In this document: positions 1 through 10,588 of the stretch, in pieces
Layout of the letters: the number at the start of each line of letters is the position of its first letter
Numbering within the stretch: the first letter of the stretch is position 1
Source of the DNA: Rhizobium laguerreae
GTDB lineage: Bacteria; Pseudomonadota; Alphaproteobacteria; Rhizobiales; Rhizobiaceae
Direction of reading: 5' to 3'
Assembly: GCF_002008165.1 (NCBI RefSeq)
Contig: NZ_MRDM01000002.1
Location: 434,001-498,000 of the forward strand
Length of the DNA: 64,000 nucleotides
Program-made: the position numbers and the translations under genes
The notes under the pieces: model-generated
What the model was told of the DNA's origin: nothing
The model's input: the letters and a program-made list of their open reading frames with translations, nothing else
Databases searched by the model: none

Positions 1-1155
1 CGTCGTGCCGGCAATGAAGATCTTGTTGCCTTCGATCTCGACGGCATTGACCATCACGTCGGGCACATTCGTCTTATCCGGTGCTGCGGTGCCGGGAATG
101 GCCGGTGCCGTATCAGCGCTACCGGAGGGGGTATCGGTGAGGTTCGGCGTCTGCAGCGCCAGCTCGCCGGTTGGTGCAGGCGTAGCCGAGCTTTCGCCGG
201 TTGCCGGCTTGTCCGCAGGCGGCGCCATCGGGTTGGAAGCATCGGCAACTTCGGTTCCGGCCTTCGGCGCGGTGATGATGCGGCTCGCCGCGCCGGGTTT
301 GGAAACCATGGCGAGCAGATTGGCACCATTGCCGTCCTTCGGCACGGAAATGGTCGCGACTTCTTCGGAAAGCGTGCTCTTGCCGTCCTTGCCCGTGAAC
401 TTGAGCACGAGCTGGTGGTCGCCGGCCGGAAGCGGATCGTCGAGAACGGCAGCAAAATCGCCGCTCGCATCGACATTGGCCGTCGTCACCACCTTCTCGC
501 CGTCGAGCACCTCGAGCTTGCCGTTCGGTTCGGCGGAACCGGCAATCACCGTCGATCCGTCGGGCTCGACGCGCAATACGTCGAAGGCCGGAAGCTTCGG
601 GCCGGTATTTTCCGCTGCCGTATTCGCCCCAGGGGCGGTCTCCGGCGCACCGGTCAGCGCAACCTCGGCCTTGGCGATTGCGGCAAGCGCATCGGCGATG
701 TTCTCGGGCAGCGACCGGACGATGGCGAGTGCCTTCGCGCCACCGACCTTGGCCTTGGCGGCAAGGGTCTGGGTCGCGGGATCGAGGCCCTCGGGAATGG
801 TGAAATCGGCAAGCGCGGTCAGCGCGTTCACGGCCTTGGTCTTGGCGGCAGTGAAGACATCGATGGCCGGACCTTTGCCGTCGGCAAACAGCGCCTTGAG
901 CTCGCTGAGCGATACGCCGGCATCGGCCGAAAGGCGACCGACCTGGTCGGCGACCGCAGCCGCGTCGCCCACGGCGGAGCGCGATGTCTTTGCCGCCTCG
1001 TTAACCGTGTTCTTGACCTCCGTGCTCGCCTGGTTGATGGCATCGCCGACCTTGGTTGCATCGCCGCCGATGCGCGGCATGACGACAAACACCATCAGTA
1101 GGATTGCGATTGCGAGGACTGCAAGAGCCAGCAAGCCGGCACGGTTCTTCATCAT
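1..1155 (-). CDS. Membrane-anchored Ig-like domain protein, 3' end outside window
   Basis: The frame is open from an ATG at 1155 to the left edge, giving 385 codons with no stop, so the C-terminus is missing. GGGAGA lies just upstream of the ATG. Residues about 4-24 form one hydrophobic segment (a signal anchor), followed by a long Ala/Lys-rich, probably helical region and then a stretch with SAEPNGKLEVLDG, typical of bacterial Ig-like modules. A Pro/Ala/Thr-rich linker follows. Rhizobial proteins of this layout usually end in a LysM peptidoglycan-binding domain; that part would lie outside the window and is inferred. It would act in the periplasm at the cell wall. It is divergent from the LOG gene. 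A second ATG directly follows the first. Confidence 0.72.
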   Translation of the reverse strand, partial: MMKNRAGLLALAVLAIAILLMVFVVMPRIGGDATKVGDAINQASTEVKNTVNEAAKTSRSAVGDAAAVADQVGRLSADAGVSLSELKALFADGKGPAIDVFTAAKTKAVNALTALADFTIPEGLDPATQTLAAKAKVGGAKALAIVRSLPENIADALAAIAKAEVALTGAPETAPGANTAAENTGPKLPAFDVLRVEPDGSTVIAGSAEPNGKLEVLDGEKVVTTANVDASGDFAAVLDDPLPAGDHQLVLKFTGKDGKSTLSEEVATISVPKDGNGANLLAMVSKPGAASRIITAPKAGTEVADASNPMAPPADKPATGESSATPAPTGELALQTPNLTDTPSGSADTAPAIPGTAAPDKTNVPDVMVNAVEIEGNKIFIAGTT

Positions 1156-1309
1156 TATGTCTCCCAGAGCGGCAATTTGCCGTAGTAACCAAAATTGCTA
1201 GCGATTCCCGTTGCTTTTCACAAGCATTCAAAGCAATTCGGCAAGCTAGGCACGCTGCTTTTCAGTCAATTTTCTTGACTGCATTGAAATGGAATAGTTG
1301 TTTGCCTCT

Positions 1310-1933
1310 ATGACCGAACAATCTGTATCGATTCGATCCATCTGCGTTTACTGCGGCTCCAGGCCGGGAGGCGATCCTTCCCACATGGCGGCCGGGCGTG
1401 CTCTCGGAAGAGAGATCGCCGAATACGGCCTGCGCCTCGTCTATGGCGGGGGGACCAAAGGCATCATGGGCGCGGTTGCCAGCGGCGTGCTTTCAGGCGG
1501 CGGTCAGGTCACGGGCATTATCCCCGAATTCCTGATCGATATGGAAGCGACTCGCCACTCGCTCGGTCAGCTCAACGAACTCATTGTAACCCCTGACATG
1601 CATGCGCGCAAACACACCATGTTCGAGCGCTCCGATGCCTTCGTCGCGCTGCCCGGCGGCATCGGTACGCTGGAGGAGATCGTCGAGATCATGACCTGGG
1701 CGCAGCTCGGCCGCCACGAGAAGCCGATGGTCTTTGCCAACGTCAACGGTTTCTGGGATCCGATGATGGAACTGATGCGCCATATGACCGAAGAAGGCTT
1801 CCTGCACACCGCCCACCGGGTGCAGCCGCTCGTCGTCGACGAGATCTCCGGCATCATTCCGGCGATCATGGCCCAGGCAGCCCAGCTCGCCGCCGACCGT
1901 GACGGCGAGGACGAGGTGATTTCGAAGATGTAG
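1310..1933 (+). CDS. LOG family protein (cytokinin-activating phosphoribohydrolase type)
   Basis: A 207-residue Rossmann-fold protein of the LOG / TIGR00730 family. The signature PGGIGTLEE is at about residues 115-123, with the conserved Arg-Lys pair at about 100-101 and YGGGTKGIMG at about 45-54. Family members hydrolyse nucleoside 5'-monophosphates, in plants and some bacteria releasing free cytokinin from its riboside monophosphate; the physiological substrate here is not shown by sequence. The ATG at 1310 is chosen over an in-frame TTG at 1298 because it matches the usual N-terminus just before the first beta strand; neither has a strong ribosome binding site. It converges with rarD, 11 bases apart. 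Confidence 0.9.
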   Translation: MTEQSVSIRSICVYCGSRPGGDPSHMAAGRALGREIAEYGLRLVYGGGTKGIMGAVASGVLSGGGQVTGIIPEFLIDMEATRHSLGQLNELIVTPDMHARKHTMFERSDAFVALPGGIGTLEEIVEIMTWAQLGRHEKPMVFANVNGFWDPMMELMRHMTEEGFLHTAHRVQPLVVDEISGIIPAIMAQAAQLAADRDGEDEVISKM

Positions 1934-1944
1934 GTCTGTTGCCT

Positions 1945-2868
1945 TTAGCGCCCCCGGCTTCCCTTCAGCATCGACCAGCTATAGAGGAACAGCCCCGCCC
2001 AGATCAGCGGGAAGGCGATCATGCGCGCCGTGCCGAATGGCTCGTGGAAGACGAAGACCGCGATCAGGAAGATCATCGTCGGCGCGATATACTGCATGAT
2101 GCCGATCGTTGAGAGTTTCAAGAGCTTGGCGCCGTTTGCATAGATCATCAGCGGCACGGCGGTGATGACGCCGCAGCCGAGCAGCAGGGTCGTATCTGCA
2201 AGACCGGTGCGGTAGAGGTGGCCCTGGCCGCCGAATTCGAGATAGAGGATGTAGAGGAGGGCGGGCCCGCTGAGGATCAGCACTTCGAGGAAAAATCCCT
2301 GGTTCGGCCCGAGCGGCAGCGTCTTGCGCAACAGGGCGTAAAAACCCCAGCTGACCGCCAGCGTCAGCGCCACCCACGGGATGCCGCCGCTGTCCAGTGC
2401 GAGAATGGCGACGGCAAGTGCTGCAAGCGCGATCGCGGCGATCTGCAGCGGCTGCAGCTTTTCCTTGAGGAACACCGCGCCGAGGAAGATGCTGAACAGC
2501 GGATTGATGAAATAACCGAGTGCTGCATCGAGCGAATGGCCGGCGCCGATCGCCCAGACATAGGTGCCCCAGTTGACGGTGATCAGCGACGCGGTCAGCG
2601 CCGCCATCGCCAGCATGCGCGGCGACCTGAGTGCTGCGCGGATGTCCTGCGTGCGCCCGAGCACGATCAGCACGATGCCCGCCAGCGGCAGCGACCAGAC
2701 GATGCGATGGGCGATCACCTCGGCCGGCGTGATATGCGCCACCGCCTTCATGTAGATCGGCAGGAAGCCCCAGAGCAGATAGGCCGTCAGCGCGAAGGCG
2801 AACCCGCGCGGACTGTCTTCGTTCTTGGCCAACGGAACGGATGCATCGGTCGACATCGGTGTTTCCAT
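1945..2868 (-). CDS. rarD: RarD-type EamA family permease
   Basis: A 307-residue integral inner membrane protein with about ten hydrophobic segments in two EamA halves. The N-terminal part contains GFAFALTAYLLWGFLPIYMK, typical of the RarD (chloramphenicol-sensitive protein) subfamily of the drug/metabolite transporter superfamily. The substrate is unknown for most members. The ATG at 2868 follows an AGAAGAA purine stretch; a second ATG four codons later is possible. It converges with the LOG gene and has no operon partner. Confidence 0.88.
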   Translation of the reverse strand: METPMSTDASVPLAKNEDSPRGFAFALTAYLLWGFLPIYMKAVAHITPAEVIAHRIVWSLPLAGIVLIVLGRTQDIRAALRSPRMLAMAALTASLITVNWGTYVWAIGAGHSLDAALGYFINPLFSIFLGAVFLKEKLQPLQIAAIALAALAVAILALDSGGIPWVALTLAVSWGFYALLRKTLPLGPNQGFFLEVLILSGPALLYILYLEFGGQGHLYRTGLADTTLLLGCGVITAVPLMIYANGAKLLKLSTIGIMQYIAPTMIFLIAVFVFHEPFGTARMIAFPLIWAGLFLYSWSMLKGSRGR

Positions 2869-3062
2869 CTTTGTTCTTCTTCTGATCCGGCCTAACTTAA
2901 GCGCCGTGAATAGGCCAATTCATTTCGTTGAATGAAGGGTGAGAGGATTTGAATCGGGAGACGACGCGATGATCCGGCTCCCTGCGCTGGAAGGCGGAGT
3001 CCGAAGGAAGCGAATAATATTCGGGCGAGGGCTGGGACCCGTCGCCGAGCCGCGGAATAGGT

Positions 3063-4676
3063 TTATTCCGCCGCGATCTTGCCCGCCAGCTGCCGGTTCT
3101 TCATCAGCTTGTAGATGACCGAATCCATCAGCGCCTGGAACGAAGCGTCGATGATGTTCTCCGAGACGCCGACGGTCCACCAGCGTACACCGTCGCTGTC
3201 GGTGGATTCGATCAGCACGCGGGTGATCGCCTCCGTGCCGCCATTGAGGATACGCACCTTAAAATCGGCGAGCACCAGATCGTCGATCTCGTGCTGGTAC
3301 TTGCCGAAATCCTTGCGCAGCGCGAGGTCGAGTGCGTTGACCGGGCCTTCGGCATCGGCAACCGACATCAGCGTCTGGCCGTCGATGGTGATCTTGACCA
3401 CCGCCTCCGAGACGATCTTCACTCGGCCGAGACTGTCGAAGCGGCGCTCTATCATCACGCGGAAGCCTTCGATGGTGAAGAATTCCGGGATCGTGCCGAG
3501 CGTGCGGCGCGCCAGCAGCTCGAAGCTCGCATCCGCGCCCTCATAGGCATAGCCGATGGATTCACGTTCCTTGACGATCGAGATCAGCAGGTCGAGCTTC
3601 GGATCGTCCTTGGCGACCGCGATGCCGCGCCGTTTCAGCGCATTGATGAAGTTTGCCTTGCCGCCCTGGTCGGAGACCATGACCTTGCGGAAGTTGCCGA
3701 CGGTTTCCGGCGGCACGTGTTCATAGGTCCGCGGATCCTTGAGCAGCGCCGATGCATGAATGCCGGCCTTGGTGGCAAAGGCGGAAGCGCCGACATAGGG
3801 CATCTGGTGGTCGGGCGAGCGGTTGAGGAGCTCGTCGAAGGCATGCGAGAGCCGGGTGAGGTTGAGCAGCCGCTCCTCGTCGATCGTCGTTTCGAAACGT
3901 GTGTTGTAGGCGCTCTTCAGCGCCAGCGTCGGGATCAGCGTCACCAGATTGGCATTGCCGCAGCGCTCGCCGATACCGTTGAGCGTGCCCTGGATCTGCC
4001 GGACGCCGGCGTCGACCGCGGCAAGCGAATTGGCGACCGCCTGGCCGGTGTCGTTATGCGCATGGATGCCAAGACAGTGGCCGGGAACGCCTGAGGCGAT
4101 CACCGCCTCGACGATGGCGCGCACCTCGGGCGGCTGCGTGCCGCCATTGGTGTCGCAGAGCACGACCCAGCGGGCGCCGCTCTCATAGGCCGTCTTGGCG
4201 CAGGCGAGCGCATAGGCCGGATTGGCCTTGAAGCCGTCGAAGAAATGCTCGCAATCGACGATCGCCTCCTTGCCCGCGCCAACCGCCGCCTTGACGCTTT
4301 CGGCGATGCATTCGAGGTTTTCCTCGTTGGTGCAGCCGAGCGCCACCGCGACGTGATAATCCCAGCTCTTGGCGACGAAACAGATGGCGTCGGATTTTGC
4401 CTGCAGCAGCCCGGCAATGCCGGGATCGTTGGAGACCGAAACGCCGGCCCGCTTCGTCATCCCGAAGGCGACGAAACTGGCCTGGCTGGTGCGCTTCTCG
4501 CTGAAAAAAGCGGTATCCGTCGGGTTGGCGCCGGGATATCCGCCCTCGACGTAATCGAGGCCGAATTCGTCCAGCATGGCGGCGATCGCAATCTTGTCCT
4601 CGACGGAAAAATCGATGCCGGGCGTCTGCTGCCCGTCCCGGAGTGTCGTGTCGAAGAGATAGATGCGTTCTTTCAT
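3063..4676 (-). CDS. cimA: Citramalate synthase
   Basis: 537 residues. An N-terminal HMGL-like TIM barrel begins with LFDTTLRDGQQTPG (residues about 6-19), carrying the metal-binding Asp; the HAHNDTGQAVANS and NGIGERCGN motifs follow. The C-terminal third matches the LeuA dimerisation/allosteric domain. This matches the TIGR00977 branch (citramalate synthase, pyruvate plus acetyl-CoA to citramalate, a route to 2-oxobutyrate and isoleucine) rather than classical 2-isopropylmalate synthase. The ATG at 4676 is preceded by GGGAGGAAAC at ideal spacing; a longer upstream frame lacks this. The stop codon sits in a small palindrome (GCGGAATA / TATTCCGC). The gene stands alone. Confidence 0.9.
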   Translation of the reverse strand: MKERIYLFDTTLRDGQQTPGIDFSVEDKIAIAAMLDEFGLDYVEGGYPGANPTDTAFFSEKRTSQASFVAFGMTKRAGVSVSNDPGIAGLLQAKSDAICFVAKSWDYHVAVALGCTNEENLECIAESVKAAVGAGKEAIVDCEHFFDGFKANPAYALACAKTAYESGARWVVLCDTNGGTQPPEVRAIVEAVIASGVPGHCLGIHAHNDTGQAVANSLAAVDAGVRQIQGTLNGIGERCGNANLVTLIPTLALKSAYNTRFETTIDEERLLNLTRLSHAFDELLNRSPDHQMPYVGASAFATKAGIHASALLKDPRTYEHVPPETVGNFRKVMVSDQGGKANFINALKRRGIAVAKDDPKLDLLISIVKERESIGYAYEGADASFELLARRTLGTIPEFFTIEGFRVMIERRFDSLGRVKIVSEAVVKITIDGQTLMSVADAEGPVNALDLALRKDFGKYQHEIDDLVLADFKVRILNGGTEAITRVLIESTDSDGVRWWTVGVSENIIDASFQALMDSVIYKLMKNRQLAGKIAAE

Positions 4677-4720
4677 GTCGTTTCCTCCCGCCAGGCGGGT
4701 TGTTATGAAGTGCGGATGCT

Positions 4721-4840
4721 GCCCCTCATCCGGCTGCCGCCACCTTCTCCCCGTTATGACGGGGAGAAGAAACATGCCGCACCGTATCGCGGAGCACGTC
4801 CCCTCTCCCCGCGGGCGGGGAGAGGGTTAGGGTGAGGGGC
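4721..4840. repeat. RIME1-like palindromic intergenic repeat
   Basis: A 120-base element bounded by GCCCCTCA (4721-4728) and its complement TGAGGGGC (4833-4840). Inside are two further palindromes: CTTCTCCCC...GGGGAGAAG and CCCTCTCCCCGC...GCGGGGAGAGGG. This architecture and wording match the rhizobial intergenic mosaic element RIME1. It separates cimA from pip. Identification rests on remembered family structure, not a search. Confidence 0.75.
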
Positions 4841-4858
4841 TGCCCCCAATGCCAACGA

Positions 4859-6290
<1,432 letters not shown>

Positions 6291-6294
<4 letters not shown>

Positions 6295-6779
6295 GAGGTT
6301 TCTCCGAGGGGCCATTTTTGCGTGTCGTGGTCGGGATGCTGATGGTTGCTTGCCGTGATCGCGTTTTCACGGTCGGACGTTTCAGGCTGTGGCTCCAGCG
6401 GCAGGCCGTCGAGCGCATGAAACCAGGACATCTTGCGGCCGGTATTCGATTGCATCACCGGCTTGACCGTATCGGGCTCGTCGAGCGAGCCGAGAGTGAT
6501 GTTGATGAAGTCCGCTTCGGGAATATCGTAGAACAGCGGCGTGCCGCAATCGCCGCAGAAACCGCGCCGCACCAGATCCGAGGACTGAAACCATTTCGGC
6601 GCGCCGCGCGTCAGCTCAAAATCCTTACGCATGGCTGCTGCAAGCGGCAGAAAATAATTGCCGGCGGCTTTCTGGCACATGCGGCAGTGGCAGATGTGTG
6701 GGTAGCCGAGCTCGCCGCTGGCCCGATAACGGACCGCCCCGCACTGGCATCCGCCCGTCTGCTTCGCCACGCCGGTCAA
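6291..6779 (-). CDS. GFA family zinc protein, copy 2, TTG start
   Basis: 162 residues with CQCG, CHCRMC and CGDCGTP zinc motifs. No ATG lies near the family N-terminus. A TTG at 6779 overlaps the TGA of copy 3 (TTGA), mirroring the ATGA overlaps at the other junctions, and has GGAGGA six bases upstream, so I choose it over a GTG at 6770 whose spacing would be about 15. The C-terminus has QHPDHDTQKWP. This copy is the most divergent of the three in its central region (KPVMQSNTGRKMSWFHALDG). The function is unproven. Confidence 0.86.
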
Positions 6780-7252
6780 GTGCGATCCTCCGGCGGCCAG
6801 ACCGGCGTATCGTGGTCGGGATGCTGATAGGAAACGAGTTCGCTGAGGAAGGAGCCTGCAGCCAGATCCGCCTCGGTTCGCTCTCCGGGCAATTCGTGCA
6901 GATGATCGACGAAGCCGATCTTGCCTTCCACGCCCCATTGAATGGTCGGAGGAAGGGATGACGGATCGTCGAATGCGCCTGCAGCTACCGCCACTCCATC
7001 CGGCGCCTCATAGGTGAGCGGCGTGCCGCAATCGCCGCAGAAGCCGCGCTCGACGAAATTGGAAGAGCGGAATTTTTTCCGCTCTCCGCGTGTCCATTCG
7101 AAATCGGCGCCGCGCACCGAGACCAGCGGCGCATAATAGGCCCCGAACGCCTTCTGGCACATGCGGCAATGACAGATCGACGAATCCTTGATGTCGCCGC
7201 TGACGCGGAAACGGATCGCTCCGCATTGGCAGCCACCGGTATAGGTCGTCAT
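6776..7252 (-). CDS. GFA family zinc protein, copy 3
   Basis: 158 residues with CQCG, CHCRMC and CGDCGTP zinc motifs and the shared tail [12 protein letters not shown]. The ATG at 7252 has GGGAGG upstream and overlaps the cysS stop by 4 nt, so its translation is probably coupled to cysteinyl-tRNA synthetase. The enzymatic role is not established for this branch; the link to cysS may hint at thiol chemistry, but that is inference. Confidence 0.9.
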   Translation of the reverse strand: MTTYTGGCQCGAIRFRVSGDIKDSSICHCRMCQKAFGAYYAPLVSVRGADFEWTRGERKKFRSSNFVERGFCGDCGTPLTYEAPDGVAVAAGAFDDPSSLPPTIQWGVEGKIGFVDHLHELPGERTEADLAAGSFLSELVSYQHPDHDTPVWPPEDRT

Positions 7253-8640
7253 CTCTTGACCTCCCACGTCGTCACGCGCTCGCCGGTCACCGGATCCTTG
7301 CCGTCCTTCAACTGGATGCCCTTCGCCGTCAACTCGTCACGGATCTTGTCGGCCTCGGTGAAGTTCTTCGCCTTCAGCATTTCGAGACGCATCGCGATCA
7401 GCGCATCGACTGCCGATGCGACGGCTTCGTCGATTTCCATCTTTTTCGGCAACAGGCCCAGAAGGTCGGCGGTTGCGGCAAAGACGGCACGGGCTGTGGG
7501 ATCCGCATGGGCAGCCTGGGCCAGCGCATGCAATGCCTGCACCGCCGCGACAGTATTGAGGTCATCGGAAAGCGCGTTCAGCACGGTTTCATCGGGCGCC
7601 GCATCGCCGGCTTCTGCCGCCGGCCACTTGGCGAGCAGCCGTTCGGCTTCTTCCAGCCGCTTGATCGAAAAATCGATCGGCTCGCGGTAATGCGTCATCA
7701 GCATGGCAAGGCGCAGCACCTGGCCCGGCCAGCTGCGGCCGCCGAAGATGTCCGTGTGCAGCAACTCGTGGATGGTGACGAAATTGCCTTCGGATTTCGA
7801 CATCTTGCGGCCTTCGACCTGCAGGAAGCCGTTATGCATCCAGACGTTCGCCATCACCTCGGTGCCGTGGGCGCAGCGCGACTGGGCGATCTCGTTTTCA
7901 TGATGCGGGAAGATCAGATCCAGCCCGCCGCCGTGAATGTCGAAGACATCGCCGAGATAACGCTTGCTCATCGCCGAGCATTCGATGTGCCAACCGGGCC
8001 GGCCGCGGCCCCACGGGCTCTCCCAGCCGGGCTCGTTGTGGCTCGACAGCTTCCAGAGCACGAAATCACCCGGATTCTTCTTGTGCGCGTCGACGGCGAT
8101 GCGGGCGCCGGCCTGCTGCTCGTCGAGCGGGCGCTTCGAAAGCTGACCGTAATCCGCCATGGATTTGGTGTCGAACAGCACTTCCCCCGATGCGACATAG
8201 GCGTGACCGTTGCCGATCAGCTTCTCGATGATCTCGGTCATCTCAACGATATTGTCGGTGGCGCGCGGCTCGAAGCTCGGCTCCAGGCAGCCGAGTTCGG
8301 CGACATCCGCGTGATATTGCGTCTCGGTCTTTTCCGTGACCGCGCGGATCGCTTCATTGAGCGGCAAGCCCGGATGGTCGCGAAGCGCCCGCGCATTGAT
8401 CTTGTCGTCGACGTCGGTGATGTTGCGGGCATAAGTGACGTGATCTTCGCCATAGGCATGGCGCAGCAGCCGGAACAGCATGTCGAAGACAATGGCTGGC
8501 CGGGCATTGCCGATATGAGCGAAGTCATAGACGGTCGGGCCGCAGACATACATGCGGACATTGTTGGGATCGATCGGCGAAAAGACCGATTTTTCCCGCG
8601 TCAGCGTGTTGTACAGCTTCAGTTCCGGCGTCGCGTCCAT
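7249..8640 (-). CDS. cysS: Cysteinyl-tRNA synthetase
   Basis: 463 residues, class I aminoacyl-tRNA synthetase. The zinc ligand Cys is in YVCGPTVYD (about 31-39), the HIGH signature is HIGN (about 42-45), further zinc ligands are in WHIECSAM and [10 protein letters not shown], and KMSKSEGN carries the KMSKS loop. It charges tRNA-Cys in the cytoplasm. GGGAGAGTGAA precedes the ATG. It is the first gene of a five-gene run in which every junction overlaps by 4 nt. Length matches the family. Confidence 0.97.
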   Translation of the reverse strand: MDATPELKLYNTLTREKSVFSPIDPNNVRMYVCGPTVYDFAHIGNARPAIVFDMLFRLLRHAYGEDHVTYARNITDVDDKINARALRDHPGLPLNEAIRAVTEKTETQYHADVAELGCLEPSFEPRATDNIVEMTEIIEKLIGNGHAYVASGEVLFDTKSMADYGQLSKRPLDEQQAGARIAVDAHKKNPGDFVLWKLSSHNEPGWESPWGRGRPGWHIECSAMSKRYLGDVFDIHGGGLDLIFPHHENEIAQSRCAHGTEVMANVWMHNGFLQVEGRKMSKSEGNFVTIHELLHTDIFGGRSWPGQVLRLAMLMTHYREPIDFSIKRLEEAERLLAKWPAAEAGDAAPDETVLNALSDDLNTVAAVQALHALAQAAHADPTARAVFAATADLLGLLPKKMEIDEAVASAVDALIAMRLEMLKAKNFTEADKIRDELTAKGIQLKDGKDPVTGERVTTWEVKR

Positions 8641-8993
8641 TTCACTCTCCCAAAGGCATGATCAGAAAAATATCGCGACCGGCGGACCGGGGCGTTTCGC
8701 ATCTTGACTATTTGGGAGACGAAAACGGCCGGGCCAGCGCTCGCGCTAGCGAATAATCTTCCGGCAGATAATGCAGATAACCGTTTTCATGGCGGGTTTT
8801 ATGGCCCGGTTCGCGCCTCCGGTCAAGGGGGCGAAGAGCGATCCAGCGGCAACGGGATCCATCTATCCGGTGAATCGATGGCAGCAACCAACGTCTTTGA
8901 AACCCATTGGCGCGCTCTTGAAATTCGTCCGCCATTTTCGGAGCACAAATCTCGCATAGCCAGTTGAGAAGCTGTTGAAAATAGGGGGAAGGG
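8641..8993. other. Intergenic region between cysS and the GH25 gene
   Basis: About 350 bases between divergent genes. It should hold the cysS promoter (minus) and the GH25 promoter (plus), but no sigma-70 pair convinces me. Short open frames on both strands show no recognisable protein and no ribosome binding site. Confidence 0.5.
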
Positions 8994-9742
8994 ATGCGGA
9001 GACTTGCCCGATCGACGATCGGAGCGACTGCGGTTCTGGCGGTCGCATTCGCTGTATATTTCGCATACTACTTCGGGATGCTTCGCTTCAACAATCCCTC
9101 TCTGAGCACCTATCCAATCCAAGGCATCGATGTCAGCCATCACCAGGGCGATATCGATTGGAAGGTTGTTGCCGCGCAGCCGAATGTCCGTTTCGCCTTC
9201 ATGAAGGCGACCGAAGGCGGAGACCATCGGGATTCCAAGTTCGCCGATAACTGGCAGCGCGCCGGAGATGCTGGAGTGGTCAGGGGCGCTTATCATTTCT
9301 TCACCTTCTGCCGTCCGGGCAAGGATCAGGCGCAGAATGTCCTGGCGACCGTGCCGAAGGAGCAGGGAACTCTGCCGATCGCCGTCGATCTGGAGTTTGT
9401 CGGCAATTGCAACAGGATCCCGACGCTCGAGGAAATGGTTGCCGAGGTGAACGCCTTTTTCATCGAGCTGAACGGCACCTTTCCGAAAAGCCTATTTTCT
9501 ACGTCACGCAGGAGTTCTTCGATCAATATCTGAAAGGCAATGAATCACGCTTCCCCGACCACTATCTGTGGCTGCGCAGCGTGTTCAGAGAACCGAGGCA
9601 GGAAGAGTGCAGCCGTTGGTCGATCTGGCAATTTGCCGATAACGGCACCTTGGACGGTATCCAGGGACCGGTTGACCTCAATGCACTATGCCCGTCGGAA
9701 ACGGGCCTGGCGCATCTGTTCCCCGCCGTTGCAGCGAATTGA
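8994..9742 (+). pseudogene. GH25 muramidase gene with a one-base frameshift
   Basis: The first frame (8994-9533) begins after GGGGGAAGGG with a single membrane segment (about residues 8-28), then GIDVSHHQGDIDW and PIAVDLEFVG, the GH25 lysozyme start and catalytic D-x-E region. After codon AAA at 9486-9488 it goes out of frame. The rest of the domain continues in another frame: KPIFYVTQEFFDQ, YLWLRSVF, SRWSIWQFADNG and a normal stop at 9742. Adding one A to the run 9486-9489 restores a continuous 249-residue protein (…FPKKPIFYV…). The gene is therefore either a recent pseudogene or a sequencing error in a homopolymer. The intact protein would cleave peptidoglycan from the periplasmic face. Confidence 0.85.
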
Positions 9743-9769
9743 AACGTCCGGCCTATCTGAAACGCCGGC

Positions 9770-10510
9770 CTATTCGGGCAGGCGATAATCGACGAGCTTG
9801 TTCTCCCGAACGATGAACAGCTTGCCCGTCTCCGTCACACCAGGCCCCAGCAACGGCAGGATTGCCTTTGCGACCTCGGAGGGATGCGGCAGCGTCTGCG
9901 GATCTTCGCCGGGCACCGCCTGCGCCCGCATCGCCGTGCGTGTCGCCCCCGGATCGACGCTGGTGACCCGCAGCGGGGTGCTTTGGCTCTCGCCGGCCCA
10001 TGTGCGCGCCAGCGCTTCGACCGCAGCCTTGGAAGCGGAATAGGCGCCCCAGAAGGGGCGGCACTTGTGGGCGGCACCCGAAGACAGGATCACCGCGCGG
10101 CCGGCATCCGAGCGGGCAAGCAGCGGGTCGACCGAGCGGATCAGCCGCCATGTCGCGGTGACATTGATAGTCATCACCTTCTCGAACACTTTCGCTTCGA
10201 TATGGCCGATCGGCGAAATGACGCCGAGCACGCCGGCATTGGCGACGAGGATGTCGAGCTTGCCCCAGCGCTCGAAGATCGAGCCGCCGAGCGCATCGAT
10301 CGCATTCATGTCGGAAAGGTCGAAGGGCACGAGGGTCGCCGTGCCGCCGACGGCCTTGATTGCATCGTCGAGATCCTCGAGCCCGCCGACCGTGCGCGCG
10401 CAGGCAATCACGTGGGCGCCGGCTTTGGCAAGTTCCAGCGCCGTGAAATAGCCGATGCCGCGCGACGCACCGGTGACGAGTGCGATCTTGCCCTCAAGAT
10501 TGATATTCAT
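9770..10510 (-). CDS. SDR family NAD(P)-dependent oxidoreductase
   Basis: 246 residues, classical short-chain dehydrogenase. The nucleotide site TGASRGIG is near residue 13-20, NAG near 90, and the catalytic pair YSASK near 155. The substrate cannot be told from sequence. The ATG at 10510 fits the usual N-terminus just before the first strand; a GAGGGA lies rather far upstream (about 13 bases), so an upstream GTG is possible. It lies downstream of purF on the same strand, separated by a hairpin at 10536-10556, and converges with the GH25 gene. Confidence 0.88.
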   Translation of the reverse strand: MNINLEGKIALVTGASRGIGYFTALELAKAGAHVIACARTVGGLEDLDDAIKAVGGTATLVPFDLSDMNAIDALGGSIFERWGKLDILVANAGVLGVISPIGHIEAKVFEKVMTINVTATWRLIRSVDPLLARSDAGRAVILSSGAAHKCRPFWGAYSASKAAVEALARTWAGESQSTPLRVTSVDPGATRTAMRAQAVPGEDPQTLPHPSEVAKAILPLLGPGVTETGKLFIVRENKLVDYRLPE

Positions 10511-10535
10511 GATGTCGTGTTCCCTCACGAAGGGA

Positions 10536-10556
10536 GAGGGGTGCGATGCACCCCTC
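10536..10556 (-). terminator. Hairpin between purF and the SDR gene
   Basis: A perfect 9-bp stem, GAGGGGTGC / GCACCCCTC, with a 3-base loop. There is no following T-run, so it may be an attenuating or RNA-stability structure rather than a true terminator. Confidence 0.4.
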
Positions 10557-10588
10557 GGGATGGACAATGAAAAAGCCGGCGCGCCGTG

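Noticed and set aside
4245..4835. Plus-strand open frame through the 5' part of cimA and the repeat
   Set aside because: It is antisense to cimA and extended only because the RIME1-like repeat lacks stops in that frame.
8704..8967. Plus-strand open frame between cysS and the GH25 gene
   Set aside because: No recognisable domain, no ribosome binding site, and opposing frames of similar quality exist.
9480..9495. Programmed -1 frameshift in the GH25 gene
   Set aside because: The slip would have to re-pair Lys tRNA on GAA, there is no good slippery heptamer, and such control is not known for GH25 enzymes.
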